Assembly (NCBI GenBank): GCA_023055355.1
Contig: JALJCS010000029.1
Coordinates: 8,433,001-8,497,000, forward strand
DNA: 64,000 nt
Reading direction: 5' to 3'
Source: Agelaius tricolor
Lineage: Eukaryota > Chordata > Aves > Passeriformes > Icteridae
Positions within the stretch are counted from its first letter, which is position 1. Each line of letters opens with the position of its first letter. Made by a program: the position numbers and the translations under genes. Under the pieces are notes generated by a model. That model made no database searches. It worked only from the letters and a program-made list of their open reading frames with translations, and was not told the DNA's origin. This document shows positions 1-13,164 of the stretch, one piece after another.

Positions 1-3000
1 ACACAAATTAAGCATCTGAATTTAAATGAAGGAGATGGAGAGCCCAGGCAGCTAAGACTATATTTCCATAGTATAAGCAGTTGCAGAAGAAGATTAATGG
101 CATCTGTGTAAACACTCCATCACAGCAGCAAGGGGCTGGGGTTTTTTTAATAGTTAGAAAATACTAAGGATGGCTGGAGGCAGGAGACACCGTGCTTCCC
201 TTCTCCTCACACCTTCCACCTCCCCGTCCATCCCACAGTAAATATTCCAGCCAGCCTCAGCCCCACTCTCCCTTCTCGCAGTAAATTACATATTAAAGTA
301 GCCTGGTAACTGAGCACCGGTTGCTGCGCGATAAGCTCCGGGAAATCGATATGTTTGCCATGTGCCTGCTTGTTTATGACACCTGCCTGCCGAGCAGTTG
401 AGCAATGCTCCACGGGCCCGGGCTGCACTCACGGGAGGGGCTGCAGCAGCACCAAAGCATTTTTTTGCTTCCCAAGGGAGAGATATTGCCCAGAGCTGCC
501 TGGCAGCATCCTGCCAGGGGTAAAATAACAGCAGCGATGATCTTTGGTGATGCAGAGCAGGGGAAGCAGGTAGGATCAGAGTGTGGGTCACAGCTTCATC
601 CATTTTTGGGGCTTCTCCCAGCCCCTGCAAAGGTTTCTGCTCTGGTTCCATTTCTCACCTGCATGGGTAGGTGTGGGAGCAGAGCCCAGGCGTTTAAACA
701 CTCATTTTGTGCACCCGGCGCAGGGAGGCAGCTGCCCACTCACAGAGCTTTGTGGGTGAGGTTGGCATCTCCAGAGCTCTGTGCCATGAGCTACGAGGCA
801 GGCACTGTGCATTCCCCAGAGTGACACACAGGACCCGTTGGCTGCTCGGGATGTGCCCCAACCCCTCAGTTGGTGAGCAGCCAGCCCAGCTCAGTTCATG
901 AACAGGGATAGCCCTGGCTTGAGAAAACTCTTCCCCTTCTCAGCCCAAGAGTGCTTTGGGTGCTTTGCCTGGGAAAGGGTGGGTGCCTGCTCATGTGCAC
1001 CAGTGGGACTTTGGGGTGGGAGCTGACATTTTTTCTGAAATCCCAACTCAGCAAGCTGCAGTAATTGACCTTTTGACCCAGATATGAAGTTGGAAGGTAA
1101 AAGATACAGCTTGCAAGTTTTTTATAAAACTGTTGACCTCTCACAAGATTAACTCAGAGATAATAGTAATTATCAACAGCTTATGGTGGATCCAATCGAT
1201 GGTGAACATTACCTCCTGCCTAAAACTGAAGGTCGGTGTTTTACTGCAGCAGAGATAACTGCCACGGGTGTTCACACTGCCATCAGCCATAAAACCTCCC
1301 TGTGCAGAGGAAACCCCTGAATGGAGCCTGTGTGGCTCCTGTGGGAAAACAGATCCATGGGATGGGTCAGTGCAGTGCCCAGGCATGGGGTTTGGGGATG
1401 CTGAATGCTTCAGGACAGAGCAAACAGCCTCCCTGCACTGTGCTGGCACAGCAGGACAGTGGCTCCCATGGGATATTTGGATGAGGAGAGTGGGCAAGGA
1501 GAGGCAGCACCCTGCTCCAAAGAGACACGTCCTCTTCCCTAGCTTTTGATTGTGTGCTTTCACTTTTTATGTACGAAAGATTGTCCATTTAATTAACTAG
1601 AGAATGCAATTTCAAAACCACTAATGCTTTACACATGACAGCTTTTAAAACACAAGTGGTGTTTCAGTCCTGCACCACACTCCCTCTGCCTCTTCTGGGT
1701 TGTTTTGGAGACAGACATTCCCTCCCAGCCCACCCTGATTCTTGAACAGGATTTGAACTGATTTGGGGTGTTTGATCCTGGCTTTGCCTTGTCTGTGCCT
1801 GGGCTGGCAGGAGCCTCCATAAGCAACAGCAGCTCTTCCCTCCATGTCCTTGTCTTTCCCTGGGTGTCACCTGTTAATCTCCAGCCAGCTGTACTGTGAG
1901 CTGGAGCATCTTTTCTCTGGCACTGGTGAGCAGGCTTCATTTCTGTTCCTCAAGCCATGGTTTATTTTTTTACCTTTTTTTGGTAGAGCTGGTTTCTAAT
2001 GGATGCGCTTCTGTGCACACCCTCACTTTTGACCCCTTACCTGAAACACCCTTCAGCCTTTCCAGGTTCTTTAGTTTCTACCAGGCATCTTTAAGCTGTC
2101 CTAAATGGATAAGGTGGGGTGCAGATGCTGCAAAGCTGGCCAAGTGGCTGCAGCATGGTCAGTCCAGGCAGCTTATCCAAGATCTGCCCACCCTTGCTGG
2201 TGTGGGACCCCAGGGTGCTCTCTCTCTCTGCAGCCCCACCCAGCGCATGGATGGGCCCCAGGGCCAACTCCCCTCACTGCCCTGACTATCCAGGGGAGTT
2301 GCAGGTGGCTCTGGGGAAACCCCCGATTTTCCCTCCCACGTGCCTTCCCCAGCCTGGCACAGGGAAATCGGGTGGGAACCTGCAGGCAAGGCGCTGCATT
2401 TGTTGTTAAAAACTTGCTTGCACCATCCCCCCCCCTTTTTTCCTCTCTTTTTTTTTGTAGCTTAGAAACCTCTCTTTGTGGCAGAAGGCTGGGAGGGTTT
2501 GAATGCCACATCCCGGCGTAGGAGGTTGACTGGGACCATACGGCTTTATCATTCATTAATTCCTGTGCTCATTCATCCCCCTATTTAAAGTTCTCTGTAA
2601 AGACGGGAGCTACAGATGGTCTTTTGGTACCCGCTTTAGCCGTCAGCCCTCAGCCCCGACAAAGGGGTACAGAGGGAGCAGCAGAGTGTACAAAATATTT
2701 CCAACCATTAGAAATCGAGGTCTCATTCACTGGCAGCTCCTGTTTTGAAAGCGAATTTATGCAAGAGCATCATAACCGTTGAGCCAGAGCGTGGCCAGGA
2801 GTGGGGCTGCTCGGAGGGGCATCATCAGCTGCTTTTGCCTGTGGTAATTTGGTGCCAGGTCACTGTTCCCAGTTTTATTTAGGAATTTATTACTGTTACG
2901 ACACCAACATCACACTGGGTGCGGGAGGCAATGTCCAGAGTGTGCCTGGCAGGGATGCTGTGCCTCAGGGATCCCAGGGCAGCTCGTGCTGCCTGGTGGT

Positions 3001-3485
3001 TTGTCCTTGCTGTTTGCTGGCACAGCAGCCACCACATTCCCAGCACATTGAGGTTTTATGTGTGGTGACAATGGTGTGCTGGGGCTGCAGTGCTGGCAGT
3101 GACACCCGTGACACCTCTGCCTGCCCACGCCCCAGTTGCCACACGTGTTTCAAGTCCCACAGGGGATGCTCAGGGCTCCCACTGTCCCGGTGTTTTTGCC
3201 CTCAGGAAAGGTTTGCAGGAAGGCACTAGGGCTGTGGGGATGCTGGCACACAAGGGGGTGGCAATTACACCCCTTGACAGAGGAGGAATTGCCAATGTCG
3301 TGGAGATTGTGGAGTGCTGGGGCACACAGGGGACATTTCCTTAACAAACAGACTGGCTGGCTGCTGCCAAGGGGGCTCCAGACCTGATCCTGGGCACAGA
3401 ATTCACTGGCATGAGCCATCCTTTCTTCAGGAAAGTCGGGACCAAAAGTTTTCTCATGGAAAAACCAAATTCTGCGATCTCGTTT

Positions 3486-3600
3486 TTGCACATGCTGTGC
3501 TTAAATATTAACACCAATTGAGCAAATTGCCTTTTAACTGCCTTTATTTGCTTTCATTAACGGTATAATTTAAAAGCTCCCGAATTTGCATGGAACCTGT
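3486..3600. promoter_or_regulatory. Candidate conserved noncoding block (intron)
   Basis: An AT-rich, non-repetitive block rich in AATTA/TTAAA-type homeodomain-like words, lying abruptly within GC-rich intron sequence. This texture is typical of conserved developmental enhancers, and ZBTB16 is a developmental regulator, but conservation cannot be tested here. Confidence 0.28.
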
Positions 3601-6003
3601 TGTGCATGTTGGGGAGGGGAGTGAGGCTGCTCATAAATGAATTAATGGTGAGCAAGGCTCCTTGGGGAGGTCCCACGGTGCCAGGATGGCTCAGCAACGC
3701 CCGGCCTCGGGACGCCGCGTACTTTTGGCCGGGGCCAGGGGGAGTGGAGCGTGTTGTCAGTGCTGGCGTCCCGCTCGGAGCTTGGCTCGCCAGGAAGGTA
3801 TTTATTTATTTTTCAGCAAAACACGTTGTACACTGAGCAAAGCTAATTATGGACAGCTGAGGCAGCGTCTTCTTGTCGGTGCACTGGCACTGGAACCAGT
3901 GCAGGAGGGTAAAACTGCAGGGGAAGCTGCCGGTGCCGTGCCCCTGCTGCTGTCCCCGGTGCAGGGCCCTGCAGAGCCAGCAGCATCTGCCCACACAGCT
4001 CTACCATGAGGTGACAGCTCCAGCGTGGCTCCAGCTCGCTCCCTCGGCGCAGATGTTCGTGTGGCTTTGGGAGCAGAGCCAGCTCGGACACGGCACATGC
4101 AGCGCGGTCCCGCGTGCTGCACCATGCAGTGCTGACAGCTCTGCTCAGGCTGGGCGAGCTCCTTTGACGCTTCCCATTTCCATAGTCTCTCCCAAAAATA
4201 CGTGTTTTCCAAGGGGGATTGTGCAGTTGGATGGGCAGCAGTGACCCCGGTCCCTGAGCTGCCGAGGTGCTTCCCTTGCTGCCACCTCCTCTTCCTTGGG
4301 GCTCCCCAAAACCTGGTGCAGTGCAGATACGTTAATTTTCTGCCTTGACAAGGTGCATAATGTTCACTTCCCAACTTGTAATTGGGAATAATTAGCTCTT
4401 TGTCCTCCCTGGGAACTCCTGAGGAGGCGGCATAGACCTGGGCAAAGGCAGCGGCGCTGGCGGAGGACGGGAGGAGCCCAGTCCGGGGCTGTGAGAAGCA
4501 TCTGGGGAATCCATGTGGAGCACGGCATTCCCAGCCTGTCCGAGGGCATCTCTCCTGGCGGAGAAGGACTGTGTAACAGCCCAGCGTTACAGTTTCATTA
4601 ATCAAAGACACTTCCACTGCCCCCGTACAGCAACACGGCTGCTGCGCCTGTCCCTCGCTGACAGCTCCCTAATTCATCTTCTCAGGGAAGGGGGATGCGC
4701 TGCTGCTCCCCACTCGCACTGCCAGTGCTGAGGCCATCGCCCGTTCTCCTTCCCAAACTTTTGAAGCCCAGCCAGCCCAGCATGAGGAATACTTTGGGAG
4801 ACTCTCTGGAAGCCCGTGAGCACAGGGCAGGCAATGTGCTCAGAGCAAAGGCAAGACAAGACCCGTGGCTGGACTCCTGCATGCTTGGGGTTCTGCCATC
4901 CCCTCTCCAAGGGAGGTGTCTCTGCCCATCCCCAAAATACAAGCATAAAACCCCAGTGTGTGCCAGGCAGTCACATCCCAGGAGCTCAAACCAGCCCTCC
5001 AGAAAGGCACGTGACAATGCACAGATCCAGGCGGTGGCAGGTTGGAATTGGGCATCCTTAATTCCAGCTACAAAAACACAATGTTTTGGAGTTGCTAATA
5101 ATAAGAAAGTGTTTTCATCAAAGCTTTATTCGTCTGTGTGCTGACATCTGGAGAGCCAAGATAGATATTTTCCTTAAGACTGTATTTCCAAGCCATGAGC
5201 TCTTCCCTGGCTGTTAATTAATCCTTTGTAGTTTAGCGACTGATGAAATCATGACTCTATGAAATTTTAATCCTTGCGCTGTATAGGCACAGCCGACATT
5301 ATCAGAGGACCCCAGGTGTGTGCTTGAAATTAGTTTGTTGAATCTCTTGCATATTTGATTACCTTATAAAACTCCTCAGGATCTAGGCTGCTCATGGGAG
5401 CAGTGGCAGCGTTTCTCTGTGGTTTGTGCCCGTTCCCTGTGCAGTTCCCAGGCGGGTGAACCAGGGCAGAAACCAGGGAGGCACCAGGGAGGGGGCAGCA
5501 GCATCGTCAGCATCTCCATAGGGAGGTGAGGGGTGGGAGGCACGTCTCCCTCATGGAACAGAGCAGCCAAGCTCTGGATGGATTCCATCTGGCACCTGGG
5601 GGCTGTTCCTACTCCCTGAAGAGGAGCTCAGTGCGGGGAAGAAGCTCCTGGGCCCATCCCAGTTCATCCCTGCAGCAGCTCTGGGGTACCACCCTGTTCC
5701 TGATGCATGTCCAGCCTTAGCCCTGTGGCCAGGTCATCAAAGAGAGTGGAAATTAAAACAAAATTCCCTCTACCCTAAAATTCTCCCCCTCATTTAGATT
5801 TCTCTGTGCTCCAGCACCCCAATAGCATATCCACTTTCCCCTGTCTCCCTGCTTTTGGCTCTGTGAGACTTTTGCCCTTTCCTTGGGGCTTCAGGAGCTG
5901 CAGGCTCCCCCTTCCCTGGGGAGCAGCAGGATTCTGCCTGGACCATCCCAGGACTGTTGTCTCTGGAAAGCATCTGATGCATGATGCCGAATCCTTTTCC
6001 TGT

Positions 6004-6140
6004 GTCACAGAATCCCAAAATGGCTTGGATTGTCAGGGCCCTTAAAGCTCATCCAGATCCAGCCCCCTGCCATGGACAGGGACATCCTCCACCAGCCCAG
6101 GCTGCTCAGAGCCAGGTGTCCCAACCATCCTGAAGGTCGG
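6004..6140 (-). mobile_element. CR1 LINE 3'-end fragment, minus orientation
   Basis: On the plus strand the block starts with CACAGAATCCCAAAATGG and runs through a CCTTAAAGCTCATCCAG-like segment, CCCCCTGCCATGGACAGGGA and CACCAGCCCAGGCTGCTCA. These words match the reverse complement of avian CR1 3' ends in the right order. The fragment is truncated and has no coding capacity. Confidence 0.75.
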
Positions 6141-6343
6141 CAGGAAGGAGTGGCCGAGGCCAGCACTTTGCTGGTGCTCCAATGGCACACGTGCTGCTAC
6201 GGAAACCAGATGATGAATATATTTTTAAACTTGGAATCTGTGAACCGCTTATTATTTCTGAATTAGGAATCAAAACATCTGCATAATCACGCCACTGCTG
6301 CAGCAGATGTACTCAGCGAGAAGGTCACTTTGCTGTTTTGTGG

Positions 6344-6512
6344 AGATCTCGTGTGACTCAAGAGCAGCAGCTCTACCGATGCCTCTGACACCCGTGTCAC
6401 AGATCTCATGTGATTCCAGAGCAGCAGCTCCCCTGTGTCACAGATCTCTTGTGATTCCAGAGCAGCAGCCCCCCTGCTCTCCTGACTCCTGTGACACCCG
6501 TGTCAGGTCAGC
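6344..6512. repeat. Three-copy imperfect tandem repeat
   Basis: Copies start at 6344, 6401 and 6442. Each begins with AGATCTC, followed by TGTGA(C/T)TC and AGAGCAGCAG, and ends near GTGTCA. Spacing is uneven (57 and 41 bp) because the middle copy lacks an inner segment. Confidence 0.7.
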
Positions 6513-9059
6513 TCAGCGCCGTGCCCAGCGCAGCCCGGGGCCGAGGCCGCCCAGCACAGCTCCTCTTGCAGCGCTCAGCACGTCACTGTCACCAGATGCC
6601 CCAAGAACAGGGACAATGATTTTGGAGGGCCATTAGCGCCGGTTATTCCCAGCAGGGCCGCGTGCATCGCCACGCGTTAACCCCTCGGTGACGGTGGGGG
6701 ATCGTGGAACCGTTCACATCAGTCTCCAGCGTCCCAGTGGTGCAGCAGAGGTGCAGGGCCGATCCCGGGGCTGGCAGAAGCTGCTGACACCCGGTGCCAT
6801 CACTCAGTGCACTTTCAGTAAATTGTGCAGTGCTGCATTCTCAATCCCCTTCTGAAAGCTGCAGATTCACCCACCTCTGGACCTGTGGCAGCTTCTGTGC
6901 CCCCCGGTCCTGCTGTGATGGACAGGGGAAGCTTCCCACTGCAGCTGCATCTAAGGGGTGCAGCTGATGGTTTCCCATCTGTGCTTGTCCCACCTCTTGC
7001 AAACCCATGGGCCCTCTTGCTTGGGGGTCTGGGACACAACAAAGGGAATGTTCACATGGATAAAGCTCTCTCCTGGGGAGTTCCATTCAATAATGAGTAT
7101 TGAACACAGATCTGAAACCAGGGCCTTGGAATACGTTATAAAAAAAACCATCTGTATGCTGCCCTTTTTGCTGTGGGCAGTTTGTCTTGTCTTTTCCCAA
7201 CCCATGGAGCTAGCAGCATCGTTCCAGTGGGATGCTGGAGCACCGGATGGGAGATGCTGCCGCACGTGCTTGGCCCAGGTCAGCAGCAAATTTTGAGAGT
7301 CGCTGCCCTTTGGCAGCATTTGCTCACATTTGTTGTGGACAGGCTCTAAAAAAGATTGGAATTGTATGTTGGGTGTTTGTGGCCTGGTTCTTGTCAGGTA
7401 AGGCAGGACAGCAGGATCCTTTCCTTGGCTTTTTTCAAAGGGGAAGTGTTGGCATCATGTGGAATGATGTCACTCCGCAGCATCTGGTTTGAACTCATAA
7501 ATTAGCTCATGGTAGGTATAAATATTGTACAGGCAGGGAATTTCAGTGCTCTCTATTGATAGCTGTCCCCTCCCCCTGGTTGGTTGTTTGGGGTTTTTTA
7601 TATTAAATCATTCAGAAATAGTAAAATCTTTATTTCCAGCTTCTGTAAGATTTATTTATTTGTTTGTTTATATTTAGCAGCAGTGGTGGTTTGAGGGCAG
7701 GCTTTTGGTTGGTTTTTTTTCCTTCTTCTTAATTTATTAAAGTGAAAGGAAGGTCTCAGCTCCCTTCCCCCTTCCCGGTGCCCTTAATAGCTCTCCCTGC
7801 TATTTTAATCCTCGGGGCTGGGAGCTGAGGGCAGAGCAGTGACTGCAGGAGCTGAGCCACCAGGACCATGGCCCGATCCGGTATCATCACCAAGTGTTGT
7901 AAATAGCCACATCAGGGGGAGAATCACCCTCTTGGCAGCTCAGGTGTGATGCTGGTGTCGAAGGGTGGAGAATGTGGGGTTTGCAGCCACTTGGTGTCCG
8001 CTGACCTTGGCTTCCTGCTCTGTCCCCACTGGAAATGAGATCTGGCACCACTGCCTTAATCTTGATAAAATAGATCAGGGATGAATCAATTTCATATCGA
8101 TTTACCTGGGCAAGGGAGACACCGGGGGAAAGGGGGTGGCAGGGAGGATTTTTGGGGAATGCAAAGTGGCGCTGGTCCCATTTTGGCTGCCCAGTGTTCA
8201 GGGCATCGTGTCTGGCTGGTGGCTGCCCCTCTAGCAGGGCACCTCTGTGATGGCCCAGTGTAAATAAAATCAGAAGGCTCCCATAAAACTCCCTTATTGC
8301 TGCGGCACAAAGTTAGAACCACTGGAGGTTTGTGCTCCCTGGCACTCGTGTGCAGCAATGAATATTTTATAGGAAAGGAAATACTTAGTGTCTGAATCTT
8401 TTTATAGCTCTGACACTCCCATGGGTGTGAGTTGCCCCTTGCACCCGCACCTTTTGCCAGCACTCACGGGGCTGAGCCCCTGCAGCATCCCCTGCCCCAC
8501 AGCATCCTCTGGTCCCACTGCCCACAGCACCTGCCAGCCCCACACCCCACAGGACCCCTGTCCCATTGCATGGCATTCCTGGGAGATGCAGGGGAACAAA
8601 CCAGGGAAATGCAGCAGGAAGGATGGGGGAGATTAGTGGGTTGAGGATCTTGATCTGATGCTTGGGCATTGAGAGATGCAGCAAAACCACTGTGGAAGTC
8701 CCAAGTACAGATTTCTGTAGGGACAGGACACTCACATGTGTTTTTGCCTGGCTTTGGACTTGTCAGGACTCTGCTGTTTTGCTTGTGTCGTGCAGCCTCC
8801 CAATTCCCCCTCTGTGTTTTGTGTCCAAAACATGGATCAGGCAGGATCCATGGGCAGGGATGTGCAAGCCCCTGCAGCCGTGGATCTCCCATGCCAGGCT
8901 GTTCCAGCCCCACGCTGCTCCAGGCTTTGTCTTGGGGCTCGCTGCTCCAACAGGTACCGAGTGATCCTCAGCTGCGCTGGTGCCTTTCCTCAGCAGCAAG
9001 GGGCTCTTGCCTTCCCTCGGTAGCCGGCCGCCCTGCCAAGCTGTGCCCTGGCCCGGAGA

Positions 9060-9410
9060 TGACAAAGTGCCCTTTAGTTAATTGCAGAACGGATCGCCTG
9101 GAGTTAAAAGTTCTGATTTATATGACTATGGCTCTAACTGCTCAATAACATGGGCCCGTAATCTACTTTCATTTCAAACAGAAGGGTGATTTATGGGGCA
9201 GCATGCCGCTTTAGCTCAGAAATGAGGTGTTCAACATATGCTCTGTTGACATAAATTTGGAATTTATCGCTCCTGTCAAAACTGCCTGTTGGACAAAGGT
9301 GCGCATTAAGGCAATAAATGGCTTGGAATAGTTTTCTGTCAAATTTCCTAACCATTGTATTCACTCTGTTTGAGGGGAAAAATACACACTTAAAAGTAAT
9401 CAAGCAGCCA
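9060..9410. promoter_or_regulatory. Candidate conserved noncoding block (intron)
   Basis: About 350 bp of low-GC, non-repetitive sequence with TTAGTTAATTGC, AATTTATCG and AATAAATGG-like words, flanked on both sides by GC-rich intron DNA. The sharp composition change suggests retained regulatory sequence; there is no coding signal. Confidence 0.28.
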
Positions 9411-10279
9411 AGAGCCATGTGTCTTTTTCAGCACGGAGGGAGGGGAGGGGGTGTCCCCTGCTTCCCAAAAGGGGTGGTGGGGAGGGGCTGGGATACAAGA
9501 GTTCCTTGAGTAAAGAGAGCAGAGGCTGTTTTAGGCGGGGTTTTAAGCGGGCAGAGCAGAGATTTTTGCTTGTGGTGGCATGGGACACTTGCAGTGGTCT
9601 TTAGGTACCAGGACTGCACCCGTGCCCATGCCCAGTATGCTCCACCCAACTCCTGCACCCTGCGAGGCTCTGCCAAGCCTCTGCATCCCTGAGCACTGGT
9701 CAGCGGCGTTTGCCACCGAGCCTGGCCTTTTCACACAAAGCACCCTGTGGGGAAAACTCATAATTTTTACACCACGCAGTCTCGCTGGAGTCGCCGTCCC
9801 TTTGAAGTGCTTTTTGTGGGGCATTTACAGGCCTTTTTAATTACCGGCAGCTTGCGAGGGGCCAGCCTCTCGCCCGGCTTTTGTTTGCCGGGGCTGGGCG
9901 GGGAGGGGGGATCGCTGGGCTTGCATTCCGCCTGGAGAGCCCCTTGCCAAAGCCCTGGGCTGGGGCTCACTGGGGAGGGTAGGATCCAGGCCTGGGACTC
10001 TGTGCCACAAGCATCCTTGTTGCCCTGGGCATCCTCATCGCCCTGGGCCACCCTCTGTGCCGGAGCATCCTCGAGTGATATCTCATCACCTGGAGGCTTT
10101 GGCTGACTTTGCTTCCATGCACTTCAAGTGAGACATTGTGTAGGAGCTAGAGGAAAACCTTCTTTTTACAAAAAAGGCACTTTTCCCATTTGCGTCTGCT
10201 CTCCATCCCATGGGCTCCTTCTTGGCTGATGTGCTTGTAGGGACCTTGCAGGAGAAGGAGCACAGTTGCAGCCTCATAT

Positions 10280-10690
10280 CAGAATATTAAAACATGGTTT
10301 ATCTTTTGGCACAGACTTTGGGCAGCACTGGCATGTATTTTAACGCCCTTCACTCCCCCACCCCCTCTTTCTGGAGGCACAACTTCAGAAGCACATATTG
10401 ATCTTTCCCCTCAGATCTTAACAGCCCGAGCAGCCGTAATACCTTGCTTACATCTGCCAGGTTTTTGTGCAGTTTTGCAACATCTCCTTAATCCGGCAAG
10501 CAGAAATAGAACGTTTCAATCATATTTCGCTACCGGGAAATGGAGCAGATAAAGCTCTTTAAGACCTTGTTGAAAGGGACCATGCAAGATGGCGAGTGAT
10601 AAGAACGTCCTAGAAGCAGGCGCCGAGCGGAAAACTTTTGTTGCTGCTGAAATTTGTTGATGGAGATATTGCAACTAAATTACTCTTTGA
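10280..10690. promoter_or_regulatory. Candidate conserved noncoding block (intron)
   Basis: A block with TTGATCTTT, GCCGTAATACC, CATATTTCGC and GATAAAGC words, no repeats and no open frame with protein character. It looks like enhancer-type sequence by texture only. Confidence 0.25.
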
Positions 10691-13066
10691 GCACCCCTGT
10701 GCCCCATTGAAACAATGCAGAGAGGATGTGATTTGGGGACGTGGTAGCACCCTGGGCAGTGGCAGGTGGATTTCCAGGGCACTGTGACACCAGTGGGGTT
10801 GGGGGTCTCCTCATTTCCTTATTTCCCCTCTCTGTGCTGGGAAAATGGGAGAAGAGGTTGTGCTAGCCATAGGCTTGGGAGATGCAGAGGAAGGAAGCTT
10901 GTCCTTCTGTTTCTCTGTTTCTTGAGACTTGCTTAAAACAACCCCAAACCTCCATGTTTTACTTGAACTAATTAACCACTTAGACTGTAATTCAGGGAAA
11001 AGGTGTTCTGGCCTCAGAAGGGGCAGTGTGGACCCACAGCATGACGTGGGTCTTCCTAACAAAGTGGTTTTAGCCCAGTGTTAAGAGCAGGAGTGAGCAC
11101 AGCCCAAGCCAGGGAGTGTGACAGGCATGTCCCAAATTAAAAATGCAAAATGAGAAGGTTGTCACTTATTGAGCTGCTCGTTGGCAGCGGAGCCCTGTCA
11201 GGAGGCTGGTGTTTTATTTATTTTTGCAAGGCGGATAAATCCTTTGGATTGTAAACCTTCTTGGCCTGAATTCGTGCATGACTCCTAATCCTCTGCTATG
11301 ACACAGTGAATTCAGGACAAGCCTGATTAATAATTACATTATACAGCAAAGTTGAGAGTTGAAACCAGCTCCTGCTCCTTCCCTCTCCCCTCTGCTCTGC
11401 AGCGTTCACTCACTGCTGGACATCAGGAGGTCTTCTCCTGCTCCAACTCTTCTCATGCTGCTATTCAGTATCCTGCAAGGTGGGATGTGGGGCTGGCAGC
11501 CAGGGAACGAGCTCCTGAGCCCCATGGGGCAGGGGTGGCTTGGGGCTCTGGGCTCTCTGCAGCAGTGAGGGCTGATCCTGCTTGGAGTCAGAGCAGCAGC
11601 TGCTTTGCTCCAATAAAACTTACACATCAGGGGAAGTACAGCAGGAGCTCACAGGCACATGGTCCTCACAAGCCTGCACAGCTGGGGCTGAGCCCTCCCA
11701 CGAGAGGGTCCACATCCAGCCCTGGAAAGGACCATTCCTGTTTTGTCTTTGGCAACAAGGCAATAGAAATCCTCTCGTCCTGCTGCGGCACAATGATAAA
11801 TGGTGGCTGCGAGCAGAGGTCAGCCCACAGCTATGGGCTGTGTTACTCCTCAACACACACAAATACTTCTCTGTTTACAGCATCCGATGTTGAAACTTTG
11901 CACGTGCTGCTGTCCTGAGTCCTCCCCAGCCACAGGTCTGAGCAGCTCAGGGTGACCGAGGGCTGGCGGGCAGCGGCCCATGCATTTGGGGCTCAGGGGC
12001 ACTGATCAGCTGGCTGCCCAGCACAGAGCCAGGTGGCTTTGCAGAGTCTGTTTATCACCAATGGAGGTGGCGAAATAAAGCACCGAGCCCCCATTCCACA
12101 TGTTCTGGGCATTGTGTCCCTCCGTGCCCCCTTAGCAGCAGAGGCTGCTGTGGGGACCGAGCCTCAGGGTGCTCCCCGCTGGGTGGTGGGGGCTGAGCAA
12201 TGGTTGGTCCCCAAGGGGAGGGGAAATGGGTCTGGGGGGATGCCAGGGGCAGCAGCAATGTCTTGGGAAGGAAATGGGATTGGGTTGGTGTTTTCAAGCT
12301 TGGACAGTGCTCCTTTAACACTGCCTCCTCTAAAGGTCATTCCACTTGGTCCAGAGCTTGGTCACCCAAAGGTGGAGCATCGAGGTCTTCAGAGCAAGGA
12401 ATGGGCAATAATGCAGAGTCTGGCCACCGTGGCACCCGTTGCTGTGATCAGTGCCTGTGGGCAGTGCCCTGGGCAGAAAGGCCCCTCCTGGCAGGATGTG
12501 GGGGATGCTCAGCCCCCTGTGGGGGGGAGGCACAGTCGGAGGTTGTGCAATGCAGCCTGGGCGTAGCTCGCTGTGTACCTGGGGCTGCCAGGAAACGGTG
12601 AGTGGCATGTTTCCTGTTTGCGAGCTGGTGGCTGTGTTTGTTGCTTGTGATTTGTGTCATGCTGAATTTGGATGGAAATTGGGATTTGGTTAGAAATGCA
12701 CACAAACAACCTCTTAAAGTGGTCGGGGTTTTTTTTGGAGTACAGTGCCTTTTTCAAAAGCACTCAGAACATGGGGAAGGAGTTTGCCAACACAGATTTT
12801 GCCTTAACTCCAGATTTCAGAATTATCAAGTTTATTAAAAGACTCCAACAATAGCAACAATGACAAACACTGGTGGGGACAGGGTTGTCTCCTCAGTGCT
12901 GGGGAGTCACGTGGGACCCCCCATCCGTGCCCTCCCTGTAGTGTTTCTGAAGCCAGCACTGACTCTGGGCAATGTGTGGGCTGCAGGAAGCACCAGGCAG
13001 TTTCTCGGTGTTGTTTTGGGTCACTTCCCCCCATCTCAGGACTCACCCCTCTTTGTTCTCCCCTAG

Positions 13067-13164
13067 GAAGCTGCACAGTGGGATGAAGACGTACGGATGC
13101 GAGCTGTGCGGGAAGCGGTTCCTGGACAGCTTGCGGCTGCGAATGCACTTACTGGCTCACTCAG
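13067..13164 (+). CDS. ZBTB16: ZBTB16 exon: end of finger 1 linker and zinc finger 2
   Basis: Acceptor CCCTAG ends at 13066 and donor GTGGGT starts at 13165. The exon begins with the third base of a split codon and encodes [18 protein letters not shown]..., then finger 2 in perfect C-x2-C-x12-H-x3-H form ending HLLAHS. It ends one base into the next codon. By comparison with human it corresponds to residues around 423-455, so the finger 1 core lies in the missing upstream exon. Confidence 0.96.

Larger units (their letters stand above)
1..13066 (+). other. ZBTB16: ZBTB16 intron upstream of the finger 2 exon (5' end outside window)
   Basis: No BTB-domain exon and no other exon with recognisable protein similarity is seen here, so this is read as the 3' part of the long ZBTB16 intron between the large BTB exon and the finger 2 exon. 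Open frames of 60-256 codons occur on both strands but show no family resemblance and are chance frames in GC-rich sequence. The stretch contains a CR1 fragment, a three-copy tandem repeat and several AT-rich blocks listed separately. Confidence 0.75.

Noticed and set aside
3847..4617. 256-codon minus-strand open frame in the first intron
   Set aside because: No start context, domain or repeat of evolutionary character; typical chance frame in GC-rich sequence.
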